From an uncultured Chlorobiaceae bacterium (GTDB lineage: Bacteria; Bacteroidota; Chlorobiia; Chlorobiales; Chlorobiaceae): DNA of 64,000 nt. This document shows, piece after piece, positions 32,547 through 40,878 of the stretch (positions within the stretch are counted from its first letter, which is position 1; every line of letters starts with the position of its first letter). The DNA lies in assembly GCA_903895195.1 (NCBI GenBank), contig CAITSZ010000027.1:96515-160514 (forward strand). The letters are read 5' to 3'. The notes beneath the pieces were generated by a model that ran no database searches, had not been told where the DNA came from, and worked only from the letters and a program-made list of their open reading frames with translations. The translations under genes and the position numbers were made by a program.

Positions 32547-32912
32547 ATGGCAAATGAAGAAAAGAAAGGTGGATTTTTTGCAGGATTCAGGAAAGGTGGT
32601 TTATCCGGAAATGCAACTACAGATGCAAAGACCCCAGTTTCTCCAGCAGTTCAGCGGCAGACTCCGAGTGTTGCGCCTGAACCCGGCCCCTCTTCGGCAA
32701 TCGCTGGACGGCAAACACCTGAGGTTGTGGCCAAGCCGTCATCTGATCCTGTAAATCCCGAGCCGGTTATTGATACGGTTGCAGCCTTCAATGTTTTATG
32801 CAACTCTCTCGGTGATATTGGTGAATCGCAATTAAAGACGCTTAATCTGACCCTGACTATGCTCTCAAGCTCACTCAATAAAATCGTGGATGGATTGAAA
32901 CCGAAGGGGTAA
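32547..32912 (+). CDS. Small protein with Pro-rich linker, possibly chlorosome-associated
   Basis: A 121-residue protein without signal peptide. The Gly/Lys-rich start (KKGGFFAGFRKGG) is followed by a low-complexity Pro/Ala/Thr linker (about 25-75) and a helical, moderately hydrophobic C-terminus (FNVLCNSLGDIGESQLKTLNLTLTMLSSSLNKIVDGL) that loosely recalls the helical body of CsmB/CsmH-type chlorosome proteins. It follows the flavodoxin gene by 80 bases. I do not recognise a named family; the chlorosome link is speculation from position and composition. Confidence 0.55.
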   Translation: MANEEKKGGFFAGFRKGGLSGNATTDAKTPVSPAVQRQTPSVAPEPGPSSAIAGRQTPEVVAKPSSDPVNPEPVIDTVAAFNVLCNSLGDIGESQLKTLNLTLTMLSSSLNKIVDGLKPKG

Positions 32913-33040
32913 CCTTTTACATCTGCCTGTCTGACAGAGAAAAAGGATTGATTATATCCGTTCTCAAAGGAACTCTATGTCTATGGTATGCGTTTAAAGG
33001 ACCACGGATCTTAAGTGGACGTCTAATTTTTATTGAAATT

Positions 33041-33673
33041 ATGGAAGTCGTTGGTAAAAGTAATGCGCATATCATTCTTGACTCTTGTATACATGAGTCA
33101 TCAGTATATTTTGCAAATCATGAAAAACTGATCAAGTGCAATCCTTATTGTACTAATGTCAAGTATTTGATGGATCTGGACATTTTTCAATGGGTTTTTC
33201 AGGTCGCCGATCCCCGGAGCCATCCAATTACAGCTGTTTTTTTTGTTCGTCAACAGGAAGAGAGTTTTTCTCTTCATGATCCTGATGATAAATATGGGCA
33301 GATGTTTTCCTCCAAATTAAAAAATGGAGCTCATTTCCATAGTAAAGCAAAGCGGATCAGGTGGAGTCCTGTGCACGAATATCCTGAATTTGAATTAGAC
33401 GCTCCCAATACCTTTATAGGAAAGGCTAGTTCCGAGATATGTCTTCTCCATCAAAAAGATAACCGGACGTCAGTTTATTTCGACACTGATATCGCTCTTG
33501 ATTTTGCCCTCACTTTTCCCTTGAATCTTATGCCTGAAGGGATACTGAAGTTTATGAGCGAGGCAATCATGTCGCAGATCATGCAGCAGGCAACTGAAAG
33601 CATGCTCTGTCAGGTAAAGTCAGATATCTGCTGCTCTACCCCGGAAATGGCAATTTCGAGCGGTGGAAAATAA
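33041..33673 (+). CDS. DUF1997-like protein of phototrophs
   Basis: A 210-residue protein, soluble, no signal peptide. The segments NPYCTNVKYLMDLDIFQWVFQVADPRSHPI and ALDFALTFPLNLMPEGILKFMSEAIMSQIMQQA resemble DUF1997, a family of unknown function known to me mainly from cyanobacteria, plastids and green sulfur bacteria. These proteins recall the SRPBCC lipid-binding fold. The ATG at 33041 is preferred to a start at 32948 because the extension is not conserved in character. Neighbours (csmB, flavodoxin) fit a photosynthesis-linked role, unproven. Confidence 0.6.
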   Translation: MEVVGKSNAHIILDSCIHESSVYFANHEKLIKCNPYCTNVKYLMDLDIFQWVFQVADPRSHPITAVFFVRQQEESFSLHDPDDKYGQMFSSKLKNGAHFHSKAKRIRWSPVHEYPEFELDAPNTFIGKASSEICLLHQKDNRTSVYFDTDIALDFALTFPLNLMPEGILKFMSEAIMSQIMQQATESMLCQVKSDICCSTPEMAISSGGK

Positions 33674-33765
33674 TACCCTATTTCTTTCAATCGACGTAAA
33701 TGTATCAGGGTTATACTTTGCACCTGGGGAGTATATATGAGGGATTCACTTTTATCACTACGATG

Positions 33766-34017
33766 ATGGATAGTAGCAGCAGTTCAATGAAAGACGTGAT
33801 TCTCAGGCTTAAAAGGGTTGGTGGTCAGGTAGAGGGATTGATACGGATGATTGAGAGGGAAGAGGAGTGTGTCCAGATTATTACACAATTTCAAGCGGCA
33901 AAAGCAGCCCTTGACAATACCTTTTCGCTTATTCTCCAGCGAAACCTCAAGGAGTGCATGAGTCATGACGACTCTAAAAGTGTAGAAAAGATTCTAAAAC
34001 TTATTACCCGGCACTAA
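33766..34017 (+). CDS. CsoR-family regulator, CstR-like (copy 1)
   Basis: All-helical CsoR/FrmR-family repressor of about 83 residues. Aligning by eye, the CsoR ligand set Cys-His-Cys becomes C35, N60, C64: the second half reads LQRNLKEC, where copper sensors have His and the persulfide sensor CstR has the same Asn-Leu-x-Glu-Cys. It therefore probably senses reactive sulfur species by a Cys-Cys persulfide bridge rather than copper. The ATG at 33763 is one codon upstream. A very similar copy lies 137 bases downstream, before tolC. Sulfur sensing is inference. Confidence 0.82.
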   Translation: MDSSSSSMKDVILRLKRVGGQVEGLIRMIEREEECVQIITQFQAAKAALDNTFSLILQRNLKECMSHDDSKSVEKILKLITRH

Positions 34018-34154
34018 AGTCACATAATTCTATGCCAATGTTTGGCATGCAATGATCCGAACAGAAAAAAACTGTTTGTTGTTCATCTTTTTTTTGATTT
34101 TATTATACCTATACGGGGTATTGGTATTTCGCCTGATTTTTTATTAATGCGATT

Positions 34155-34406
34155 ATGGTAACAATCGGTGATTCTATGAAGGATGTGATTCTCAGGCTGA
34201 AACGGGTGGCTGGTCAGATTGAGGGATTGACAAGGATGATTGAAAGGGACGATGAGTGTTCCCAGATAATCACCCAGTTCCAGGCAGCAAAAGCTGCTCT
34301 TGACAATACATTTTCGTTAGTTCTCCAGCGGAACCTCAAGGAGTGCGTGAATCATGACGACTCTAAAAGTGTAGAAAAGATTTTAAAACTCATTACAAAA
34401 CAGTAG
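34155..34406 (+). CDS. CsoR-family regulator, CstR-like (copy 2)
   Basis: Paralogue of copy 1: identical over long stretches (SMKDVILRLKRV, QIITQFQAAKAALDNTFSL, QRNLKEC, HDDSKSVEKILKLIT) and with the same C35, N60, C64. DNA identity is also high, so the duplication is fairly recent. Six bases separate its stop from tolC, making it the first gene of the efflux operon or its immediate leader gene. The pair may form mixed tetramers or have split targets. Confidence 0.82.
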   Translation: MVTIGDSMKDVILRLKRVAGQIEGLTRMIERDDECSQIITQFQAAKAALDNTFSLVLQRNLKECVNHDDSKSVEKILKLITKQ

Positions 34407-34412
34407 CGCACC

Positions 34413-35738
34413 ATGAAGGTATATAAAGCACTGATCGTTTTTTGTGTGGCAGGTTCTTTTGTCTCTCCGCTTAAGGCTAAAGCCGGTGAAACCACTATAA
34501 AGCTCTCTCTTTCCGATGCCATTACCATGGCTCGTCAGAATAACTCTTCCATTAAGGCCTCCCGCAGCCGGATCGATCAGGCTGAAGCAAGGGTTGTTCA
34601 GACCCGTCAGGTTTCGTTGCCGAAAGTCACCCTGTCGGAGACTTTTATGGTGACAAACGATCCTGGCGCTGCGCTGGTTTTTAAGCTGCAGCAGAAAAGT
34701 TTACTGAATTCTGATTTTGATGCTCCTAAGATGACGAATCCCAATGTCATCAATGATTTTAACACCTCTCTGCAGGTCATGCAGCCCGTTTTCAATGCAG
34801 ATGCCGCAATAGGCAGTACAATTGCGACTACTGCAAAAAAAGCCGAAGAGCATATGGCTGTCAGGACTGAGGATACCATCAGGTTTCAGGTCAGTAAAGT
34901 CTACTACGGACTTATTCTTGCAAGAAAAAATATTGAGGCTGTCGAACAGTCCATAAAAACTATGCAGGGACACAGCAACGAAGCTGCTAAAGCATTTAGT
35001 GCGGGCTTGATGACAAAATCCGACAAGCTTTCCACAGAGGTCAGGCTTTCAGAGCTTCAGGAACAGAAGCTTATGCTGCGTGATGCGATAAAAGATGCTA
35101 CAGACGCCCTCAAAGTGATGCTGCATCTCGACTCCAGCGTCGTTATTGTTCCGACCGGAGATCTTTTGGTTGATGGTGTCGTGGCCGGTAGCGAAAACAA
35201 TGTCGTGCCGGAAAACCGTGCTGATCTCAAAGCTCTCGAAACCAGCAGGCAAATTGCCGGTTATCAGGCTGATATGGCCCGTGCTTCAAGACTGCCAAGA
35301 GTGAACGCTTTTCTCCAGACAAACCTGCACAGTGACAATATTTTCAGTGGTGGCTCGAGTTGGGCATTAGGCATGAATGTGCAGTGGAATATTTTCGATG
35401 GATTGTCTTCGGTCGGTCGTATTCAGGAGGCCAAAGCCCAGGAACGCGAGGCAATGTACAACCTTGAAAACGCCAGGAGCAGCAGCATTGCAGAAGTGGA
35501 CAAATCACTCCGTTCGATGAGAACGGCTAAAGCCAGAATCACCGTTGCCCAGAAATCAATAGAAGAGAGTAAAGTCAGCCTTGATTATATCGGCTCACAA
35601 TACAAAACTGGCATGGCCATGACCTTTGAGCTTTTGATGAGGGAGCAGGCGCATACCTATGCGAAAATGAGGCTGAATCAGGCGAAGTATGATTTCTGTG
35701 TGGCAAAAAGTGAGCTTGCATACTATCAGGGTAACTGA
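34413..35738 (+). CDS. TolC-family outer-membrane efflux channel
   Basis: A 441-residue outer-membrane factor with a signal peptide (1 to about 24, ending LKAKA) and the two-fold repeated coiled-coil architecture of TolC/CusC proteins: LSDAITMARQNNSSIKASRSRIDQAEARVVQTR early and the corresponding NIFDGLSSVGRIQEAKAQEREAMYNLENARSS later. It couples a periplasmic pump to export. It follows the second CstR-like regulator by six bases and precedes the RND pump by 62; no membrane fusion protein gene is between them. Confidence 0.88.
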   Translation: MKVYKALIVFCVAGSFVSPLKAKAGETTIKLSLSDAITMARQNNSSIKASRSRIDQAEARVVQTRQVSLPKVTLSETFMVTNDPGAALVFKLQQKSLLNSDFDAPKMTNPNVINDFNTSLQVMQPVFNADAAIGSTIATTAKKAEEHMAVRTEDTIRFQVSKVYYGLILARKNIEAVEQSIKTMQGHSNEAAKAFSAGLMTKSDKLSTEVRLSELQEQKLMLRDAIKDATDALKVMLHLDSSVVIVPTGDLLVDGVVAGSENNVVPENRADLKALETSRQIAGYQADMARASRLPRVNAFLQTNLHSDNIFSGGSSWALGMNVQWNIFDGLSSVGRIQEAKAQEREAMYNLENARSSSIAEVDKSLRSMRTAKARITVAQKSIEESKVSLDYIGSQYKTGMAMTFELLMREQAHTYAKMRLNQAKYDFCVAKSELAYYQGN

Positions 35739-35800
35739 AGGGATTTAATAAAGTAATAACCGTTAAAAAGTCCGTGTGTGACTGAGGAGATTCAGAGCAA

Positions 35801-38800
35801 ATGAATGAAGGTATTGCCGGTAAACTTGCAAAACAGTTTATCAATTCGAAGATTACGCCGCTCTTGATGGTGGCTTCTCTCCTTGTGGGAATTATGGCGA
35901 CATTTATGACCCCAAGAGAGGAAGAGCCCCAGATTGTCGTGCCGATGGTTGATCTGTTTATCCCCTTTCCTGGTGCTCCACCTGCCGAGATTGAGGCACG
36001 TGTTGCCAAGCCGATTGAGAGGACACTGACTGAAATTCCCGGCGTTGATTATGTCTATTCAACATCTATGCCTGATGTTGCCTTGGTGACAGTTCGCTAT
36101 AAAGTAGGCGAAGACGCTGAGAAAAGCATGGTCAAGCTCTGGTCGACCCTCATGAAAAATATGGACAAGATGCCTCAGGGCGTTCAGTTTCCTTTGATGA
36201 AAAAGGTTTCGATTGACGACGTTCCTGTGCTTAATCTAACATTCTGGAGCAAGAGCAAAGATTCGTATCAGATACGAAAAATAGCTGGTACGGTTGCCGA
36301 TGAACTGAAAAAAGTAAAAAATATCGGTGATGTTGAAATTAAGGGTGGCTTGAAACGTCAGATAAAGATTGTTCTTGACAGACAAAAACTTTTGAAGTAT
36401 AACGTGAGTCCGCTGCAGATCACCCGTCAGGTGCAGATGGCAAACAGTCAGATGACATCCGGTGATTTGAAGCAGGCGAGCCAGGAAATTATAGTCCGCT
36501 CAGGAAAGTTTCTTGAGAGTGCCGGCGATGTTGGCAATATAGTCGTTGGTATCTCCGGCGCGTCACCGGTTTACCTGCATGATGTCGCAAGTGTGGTTGA
36601 CGAGCCTGAAGAGGTCAATAACTATAACTTTTTCGGTTGGGCGGCAGCTGCTCCAAAAGGTTCGGTTTCAGGAGAGTACCCGGCGGTAACCCTGACTATA
36701 GCCAAACGTAAAGGTGGCGATGCCTCTATGCTTGCCGACAAGGTTATCGAACGGGTCGCTGGTCTGAGACAGACGGTTATTCCAACCGATATCACGGTGA
36801 CTGAGACAAGGAACTACGGGGCAACTGCATCTGAGAAGGTCATGACCCTTCTTGAACACTTGCTGATGGCCGTCGTAGCCGTAACTATTGTTGTCGGATT
36901 TTTCCTTGGCTGGAGAGGGTCACTTGTTGTACTCGCTTCGGTGCCCATCACCTTTGCCCTGACTCTGCTGATCTATTATCTGCTGGATTATTCGCTTAAC
37001 AGGGTGACGCTCTTTGCGCTGATATTTGTTACCGGTATTGTGGTTGACGATTCCATTATCATTGCTGAAAACATCCATCGGCACTTTGCTATGAAGCGGC
37101 AGCCAAAACTGCAGGCTGCTATCACCGCAATTAATGAGGTGGGCAATCCTACCATTCTGGCTACGTTTACGGTTATTGCCGCTGTGCTGCCGATGGTTTT
37201 TGTGTCCGGTCTGATGGGCCCTTATATGAGCCCAATGCCTATTGGGGCTTCGCTTGCCATGATATTCTCTCTTCTTGTTGCCCTGATTGCAACCCCCTGG
37301 CTTTCTTTCCGTCTTCTTAAAACCGAGAGTGGCCATCACGAAGAGTACGATGTTACCAAAACAGGCTATTACAAGTTTTTCAACATGATACTCTCTCCAT
37401 TCATTGAAAGCCCGGTTAAAAGGTGGATGGCATTCGGTGTCGTTGGTTTAATGCTGCTTGGCGCAATTGCGCTGGTGCCGCTCAAGGCTGTGCAGATGAA
37501 AATGCTGCCGTTCGACAACAAGAACGAGTTTCAGGTTATTCTGGATATGCCGGAAGGGACTTCGCTTGAGCAGACGGCAGGAGTTGCAAAGGAGATTGCT
37601 GCTTATCTGAAAACAATTCCAGAGGTGAGTAGCTACCAGTACTATGTCGGTACCAATGCACCGATCAATTTCAATGGTCTTGTTCGTCACTACTATCTCC
37701 GCCAGAAGGCGAACATGGCAGATATCCAGGTAAATCTTGTTCATAAAGGCGAACGTAAGGCGCAGAGCCACGACATTGCCAAACGTGTCAGGGCTGGAGT
37801 GCAGCAGATTGCACTGCGTTACCATGGGAATGCCAAGATTGTTGAGATTCCGCCTGGGCCACCTGTTATGTCAACGCTTGTAGCTGAAATTTACGGACCA
37901 ACACAGAGTGAGCAGATTGCTCTTGCTGCCCAGGTGAAAAAAGTTTTTAAAGAGACTCCCGGAGTGGTTGATGTTGACTGGGTGGTTGAAGCTGACCAGA
38001 AGGTGTACAATCTGGTAGTCGACAAAGAACGGGCGGCGTTCAGGGGTGTCAGTGCCGAGCAGATTGCCCAGACACTGCGCATGTCGCTTGCAGGCATGGA
38101 TGTGGGACTGATTCATACCGGAAATGATTTTGATCCGGTGACGATTCAGATTCGGTTGCCAAAGTCTGACAGAACAACACTGCATGACCTTACCGGAATT
38201 TTTGTGCAGTCACAAGGTATGGGCAGTCTTACAACACGTCTGCGTGCCGGTGAAATGATTCCGCTGTCGGAGCTGGTCAAGGTTGAGGAAAAAGTTCAGG
38301 ACAAGAGCATTTTTCATAAGGACCTTCGCAGGGTGGTGTATGTGACTGCGGATGTTGCCGGTGCAACAGAGAGCCCAGTGTATGCCATGCTCGACATGGA
38401 TAAAAAAATCCAGAAGATAAAGCTGCCTGCCGGGTATTCGATTAATCCACTCTATACTGCAGCTCCAACATCAGAGGATAAGCTTTCGATGAAGTGGGAT
38501 GGGGAGTGGCAGATTACGTTTGAGGTATTCCGTGATCTTGGAACTGCGTTTGCTGTCGTTCTTGTCATTATTTACCTTTTGATTATCGGCTGGTTCCAGT
38601 CTTTCAAGACACCGCTAATCATGATGATTGCCATTCCATTAAGCCTTGTTGGCATTATTCCCGGGCACATGCTGCACGGAGCATTTTTCACTGCTACGAG
38701 CATGATCGGTATGATTGCTCTTGCGGGCATTATGGTAAGGAATTCCGTGCTGCTCATTGATTTTATCCAGATCCGCAGGGCGGAAGGAATTGAGCTTAAG

Positions 38801-39007
38801 CAGGCAGTCATTGAGTCTGCTGCTGTACGTACACGTCCGATTATTCTGACATCAGGTGCGGTTGTTATTGGTTCAATTGTCATGCTTTTTGATCCGATTT
38901 TTCAGGGACTTGCCATATCGCTGATATGGGGCGGTATTCTTTCAACCATCTTAACGCTTGTGGTTGTGCCGATTGTTTATTACATGGCTGAAAAAAAATC
39001 TAAATAA
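35801..39007 (+). CDS. RND-family efflux pump (AcrB/MexB/CzcA superfamily)
   Basis: A 1068-residue inner-membrane proton antiporter with the standard pattern: N-terminal helix, large periplasmic domain, six helices, second periplasmic domain and a final helix bundle. The proton-relay Asp pair in helix 4 is present (GIVVDDSIIIAENIHRH), and GNPTILATFTVIAAVLPM follows. Length and motifs do not distinguish drug from metal efflux. The ATG is preceded by GAGGAG. Regulation by CstR-like repressors suggests export of sulfur-related or electrophilic compounds; the P-II-like protein next to it is more usual with metal pumps. Confidence 0.9.
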   Translation: MNEGIAGKLAKQFINSKITPLLMVASLLVGIMATFMTPREEEPQIVVPMVDLFIPFPGAPPAEIEARVAKPIERTLTEIPGVDYVYSTSMPDVALVTVRYKVGEDAEKSMVKLWSTLMKNMDKMPQGVQFPLMKKVSIDDVPVLNLTFWSKSKDSYQIRKIAGTVADELKKVKNIGDVEIKGGLKRQIKIVLDRQKLLKYNVSPLQITRQVQMANSQMTSGDLKQASQEIIVRSGKFLESAGDVGNIVVGISGASPVYLHDVASVVDEPEEVNNYNFFGWAAAAPKGSVSGEYPAVTLTIAKRKGGDASMLADKVIERVAGLRQTVIPTDITVTETRNYGATASEKVMTLLEHLLMAVVAVTIVVGFFLGWRGSLVVLASVPITFALTLLIYYLLDYSLNRVTLFALIFVTGIVVDDSIIIAENIHRHFAMKRQPKLQAAITAINEVGNPTILATFTVIAAVLPMVFVSGLMGPYMSPMPIGASLAMIFSLLVALIATPWLSFRLLKTESGHHEEYDVTKTGYYKFFNMILSPFIESPVKRWMAFGVVGLMLLGAIALVPLKAVQMKMLPFDNKNEFQVILDMPEGTSLEQTAGVAKEIAAYLKTIPEVSSYQYYVGTNAPINFNGLVRHYYLRQKANMADIQVNLVHKGERKAQSHDIAKRVRAGVQQIALRYHGNAKIVEIPPGPPVMSTLVAEIYGPTQSEQIALAAQVKKVFKETPGVVDVDWVVEADQKVYNLVVDKERAAFRGVSAEQIAQTLRMSLAGMDVGLIHTGNDFDPVTIQIRLPKSDRTTLHDLTGIFVQSQGMGSLTTRLRAGEMIPLSELVKVEEKVQDKSIFHKDLRRVVYVTADVAGATESPVYAMLDMDKKIQKIKLPAGYSINPLYTAAPTSEDKLSMKWDGEWQITFEVFRDLGTAFAVVLVIIYLLIIGWFQSFKTPLIMMIAIPLSLVGIIPGHMLHGAFFTATSMIGMIALAGIMVRNSVLLIDFIQIRRAEGIELKQAVIESAAVRTRPIILTSGAVVIGSIVMLFDPIFQGLAISLIWGGILSTILTLVVVPIVYYMAEKKSK

Positions 39008-39028
39008 CCGTATACTAAAAGCAAGATT

Positions 39029-39337
39029 ATGAAATTTCTGGCCATAATGGGACACGAAGAAACCCGTCCGAAAGTGCGGCGTCTCTTTCAGGAGCATCAT
39101 GTGTCAATGATCAGCAGTATGGATATCAGGGGGTGCAACTGTGAAACTACTGGAGTACATCCTGAGTCTTGGTGGCCCACTGATGAGATGATCGGCACCT
39201 ATTCATCGCTTTGTTTTGCCATTCTTGCTGATGATAAGGCAGACGCTATCATGAACGAACTTGAGAAGAACCCTATAGCCGTGGACAAGGATTTTCCTGC
39301 CCGTGCGTTTCTCATGAATGTCGAAAAAACTGCCTGA
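39029..39337 (+). CDS. P-II-like/DUF3240-type small protein of the efflux operon
   Basis: A 102-residue protein with a ferredoxin-like alpha/beta pattern (MKFLAIMGHEETRPKVRRLFQEHHV ... LCFAILADDKADAIMNELEKN). Small P-II-like proteins of this size accompany many heavy-metal RND pumps. A central Cys/His/Trp patch (RGCNCETTGVHPESWW) could bind metal. It lies 21 bases after the pump gene and 14 before the MBL gene. The family placement is by eye and only moderate. Confidence 0.6.
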   Translation: MKFLAIMGHEETRPKVRRLFQEHHVSMISSMDIRGCNCETTGVHPESWWPTDEMIGTYSSLCFAILADDKADAIMNELEKNPIAVDKDFPARAFLMNVEKTA

Positions 39338-39351
39338 TAAGGGGGCTTTTT

Positions 39352-39993
39352 ATGATTGTTGAACAGTTTCGGACCGGCGGCGACAGGAATTTCGGTTATC
39401 TTGTTGCCGATGAGGCTTCCGGCGAGGCTATGGTCATAGATGCCTCCTTCAATCCTGAAATGATTGTCCGGTTCGCCGCTGAACACGGTTTTGACATCCG
39501 GTATATTTTTTCGACCCATGGTCATGACGATCACACAAACGGAAACGATGCTATCAGGCATATGACGGGTATCACTCCTCTTCTCTACGGTGATACCTGT
39601 TTGCGTAATGGAGTCAGAGTCGAGGATGGCGCACTGTTTCTGCTTGGCGCACTTGAGGCCAGAATTCTCCATACACCGGGGCATACCAAGGATTCTATCT
39701 CTATTTGTATCGGCGATGCTCTCTTTACCGGTGATATCCTTTTTACCGGGAAGGTCGGTGGAACAGGCACGGAAGAACAGGCTTTCATGGAATACCAGTC
39801 ACTGCAGGATAAAATCATGCTGCTCGCCGACACCACTAAAGTCTATCCCGGGCACGATTACGGGCTTTCGCCAGTCTCATCCATAGGTCATGAGCGCTTA
39901 CACAATCCCTTTCTTCTCCAGAAGGATTTCAATGCTTTTCTCCTGTTGAAACAGAACTGGGCGGCGTACAAAAAAACTCATGGGATTGCATAA
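39352..39993 (+). CDS. MBL-fold hydrolase, glyoxalase II / persulfide dioxygenase type
   Basis: A 213-residue metallo-beta-lactamase-fold protein. The metal motif THGHDDHTNG gives H56, H58, D60 and H61; a further His lies in HTPGHTKDS, the Asp in FTGDILFTGK and the last His in YPGHDYG. The tail GHDYGLSPVSSIGHERLHNPFL is closer to ETHE1-type persulfide dioxygenases than to classical glyoxalase II in my reading. With CstR-like regulators upstream, this recalls cst-type operons for persulfide handling. A dioxygenase would need oxygen, so in a strict anaerobe a thioester or persulfide hydrolase is just as likely. Confidence 0.72.
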   Translation: MIVEQFRTGGDRNFGYLVADEASGEAMVIDASFNPEMIVRFAAEHGFDIRYIFSTHGHDDHTNGNDAIRHMTGITPLLYGDTCLRNGVRVEDGALFLLGALEARILHTPGHTKDSISICIGDALFTGDILFTGKVGGTGTEEQAFMEYQSLQDKIMLLADTTKVYPGHDYGLSPVSSIGHERLHNPFLLQKDFNAFLLLKQNWAAYKKTHGIA

Positions 39994-40195
39994 TTCCTGT
40001 TTTGAATGAGACCGCTCTTGCGATAATGTTATTTTTTTTTATAAATTAATCCCTCGCGCCAGTTTTTCGTACGCTGGCTTACGGATCCCGCCTTATCCTG
40101 CTGTCAGAGATAATATCGGTGCTCTATTTTTGTTTTTTTTATCGCATCAATAGAGACCTTCTGTGTTTTTTTAATATTTAAGCAACCTGACGATT

Positions 40196-40642
40196 ATGGA
40201 TCAGCTTATAACATTACGGACGCTACCGGTATCTGCACTCATGCAGAAGGATTTTCATATTATTAAAGGAAGCTGTACTGTTGCAGAGGCGCTTCAGATT
40301 ATGAAAAAGACCAACGAGAGCGGACTTGTTGTCGAACCTCGGAATGAGGATGATTGCTATGGTATTGTAACTGAGAAAGATATCCTTGAAAAAGTTATCG
40401 ATCCCGGCGAAGACGTGCATCGTGACCCCTGGAATACTCCGGTTTTTCAGATTATGAGTAAGCCTGTCATCAGTGTCAATCCAGGCCTCCGGATAAAGTA
40501 TGCTCTTCGCCTTATGAAGAGGACCAATATCAGGCGTCTTACTGTTATGGAAAACAATAAGGTTCTTGGTGTCCTCAATATGACTGATGTGCTTCATGCT
40601 GTTGAGGAGCTTCCTGTTCATGATGACCATGTAGCAATGTAA
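40196..40642 (+). CDS. CBS-domain pair protein
   Basis: A 148-residue protein made of two CBS domains (about 12-70 and 82-140), each with the usual helix-strand pattern: [19 protein letters not shown] ... [14 protein letters not shown] and [37 protein letters not shown]. Such stand-alone pairs bind adenine nucleotides and regulate partner proteins. No partner is obvious; sdhA lies downstream beyond a terminator-like hairpin. Confidence 0.85.
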   Translation: MDQLITLRTLPVSALMQKDFHIIKGSCTVAEALQIMKKTNESGLVVEPRNEDDCYGIVTEKDILEKVIDPGEDVHRDPWNTPVFQIMSKPVISVNPGLRIKYALRLMKRTNIRRLTVMENNKVLGVLNMTDVLHAVEELPVHDDHVAM

Positions 40643-40803
40643 GGCCTGGTTTCTAACGCTTCGTTGTGTTTGGTTTTTTGTACAGAGAAGAGGATTTGCT
40701 CTCCAGCGTACTTCTGAAACCCGCATCGGGTGTAAAATACCGGCAGTAAGGTTCTCTTTTACTGCCTTCCTCTGTTTTACCATTTAGACAATTTCAACGA
40801 GCG

Positions 40804-40832
40804 GAGCACTGCCGCAGCAGTGCTCTTCTGTT
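40804..40832 (+). terminator. Hairpin terminator between the CBS gene and sdhA
   Basis: Perfect 9-pair stem GAGCACTGC (40804-40812) and GCAGTGCTC (40817-40825) with loop CGCA, followed by the T-rich TTCTGTTT. Confidence 0.7.
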
Positions 40833-40878
40833 TAATCAGTGAGGCGTTCTTAACAGCTTCATAAAGAGATATGAGCGT

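Noticed and set aside
33766..34017. Copper sensor CsoR or nickel sensor for the tandem regulators
   Set aside because: The required His ligand is Asn in both copies; the pattern fits CstR better.
38572..38883. Minus-strand frame inside the RND gene, and similar long antisense frames at 36920-37339 and 37448-37825
   Set aside because: They are shadows of the strongly coding pump gene on the plus strand and have no family features.
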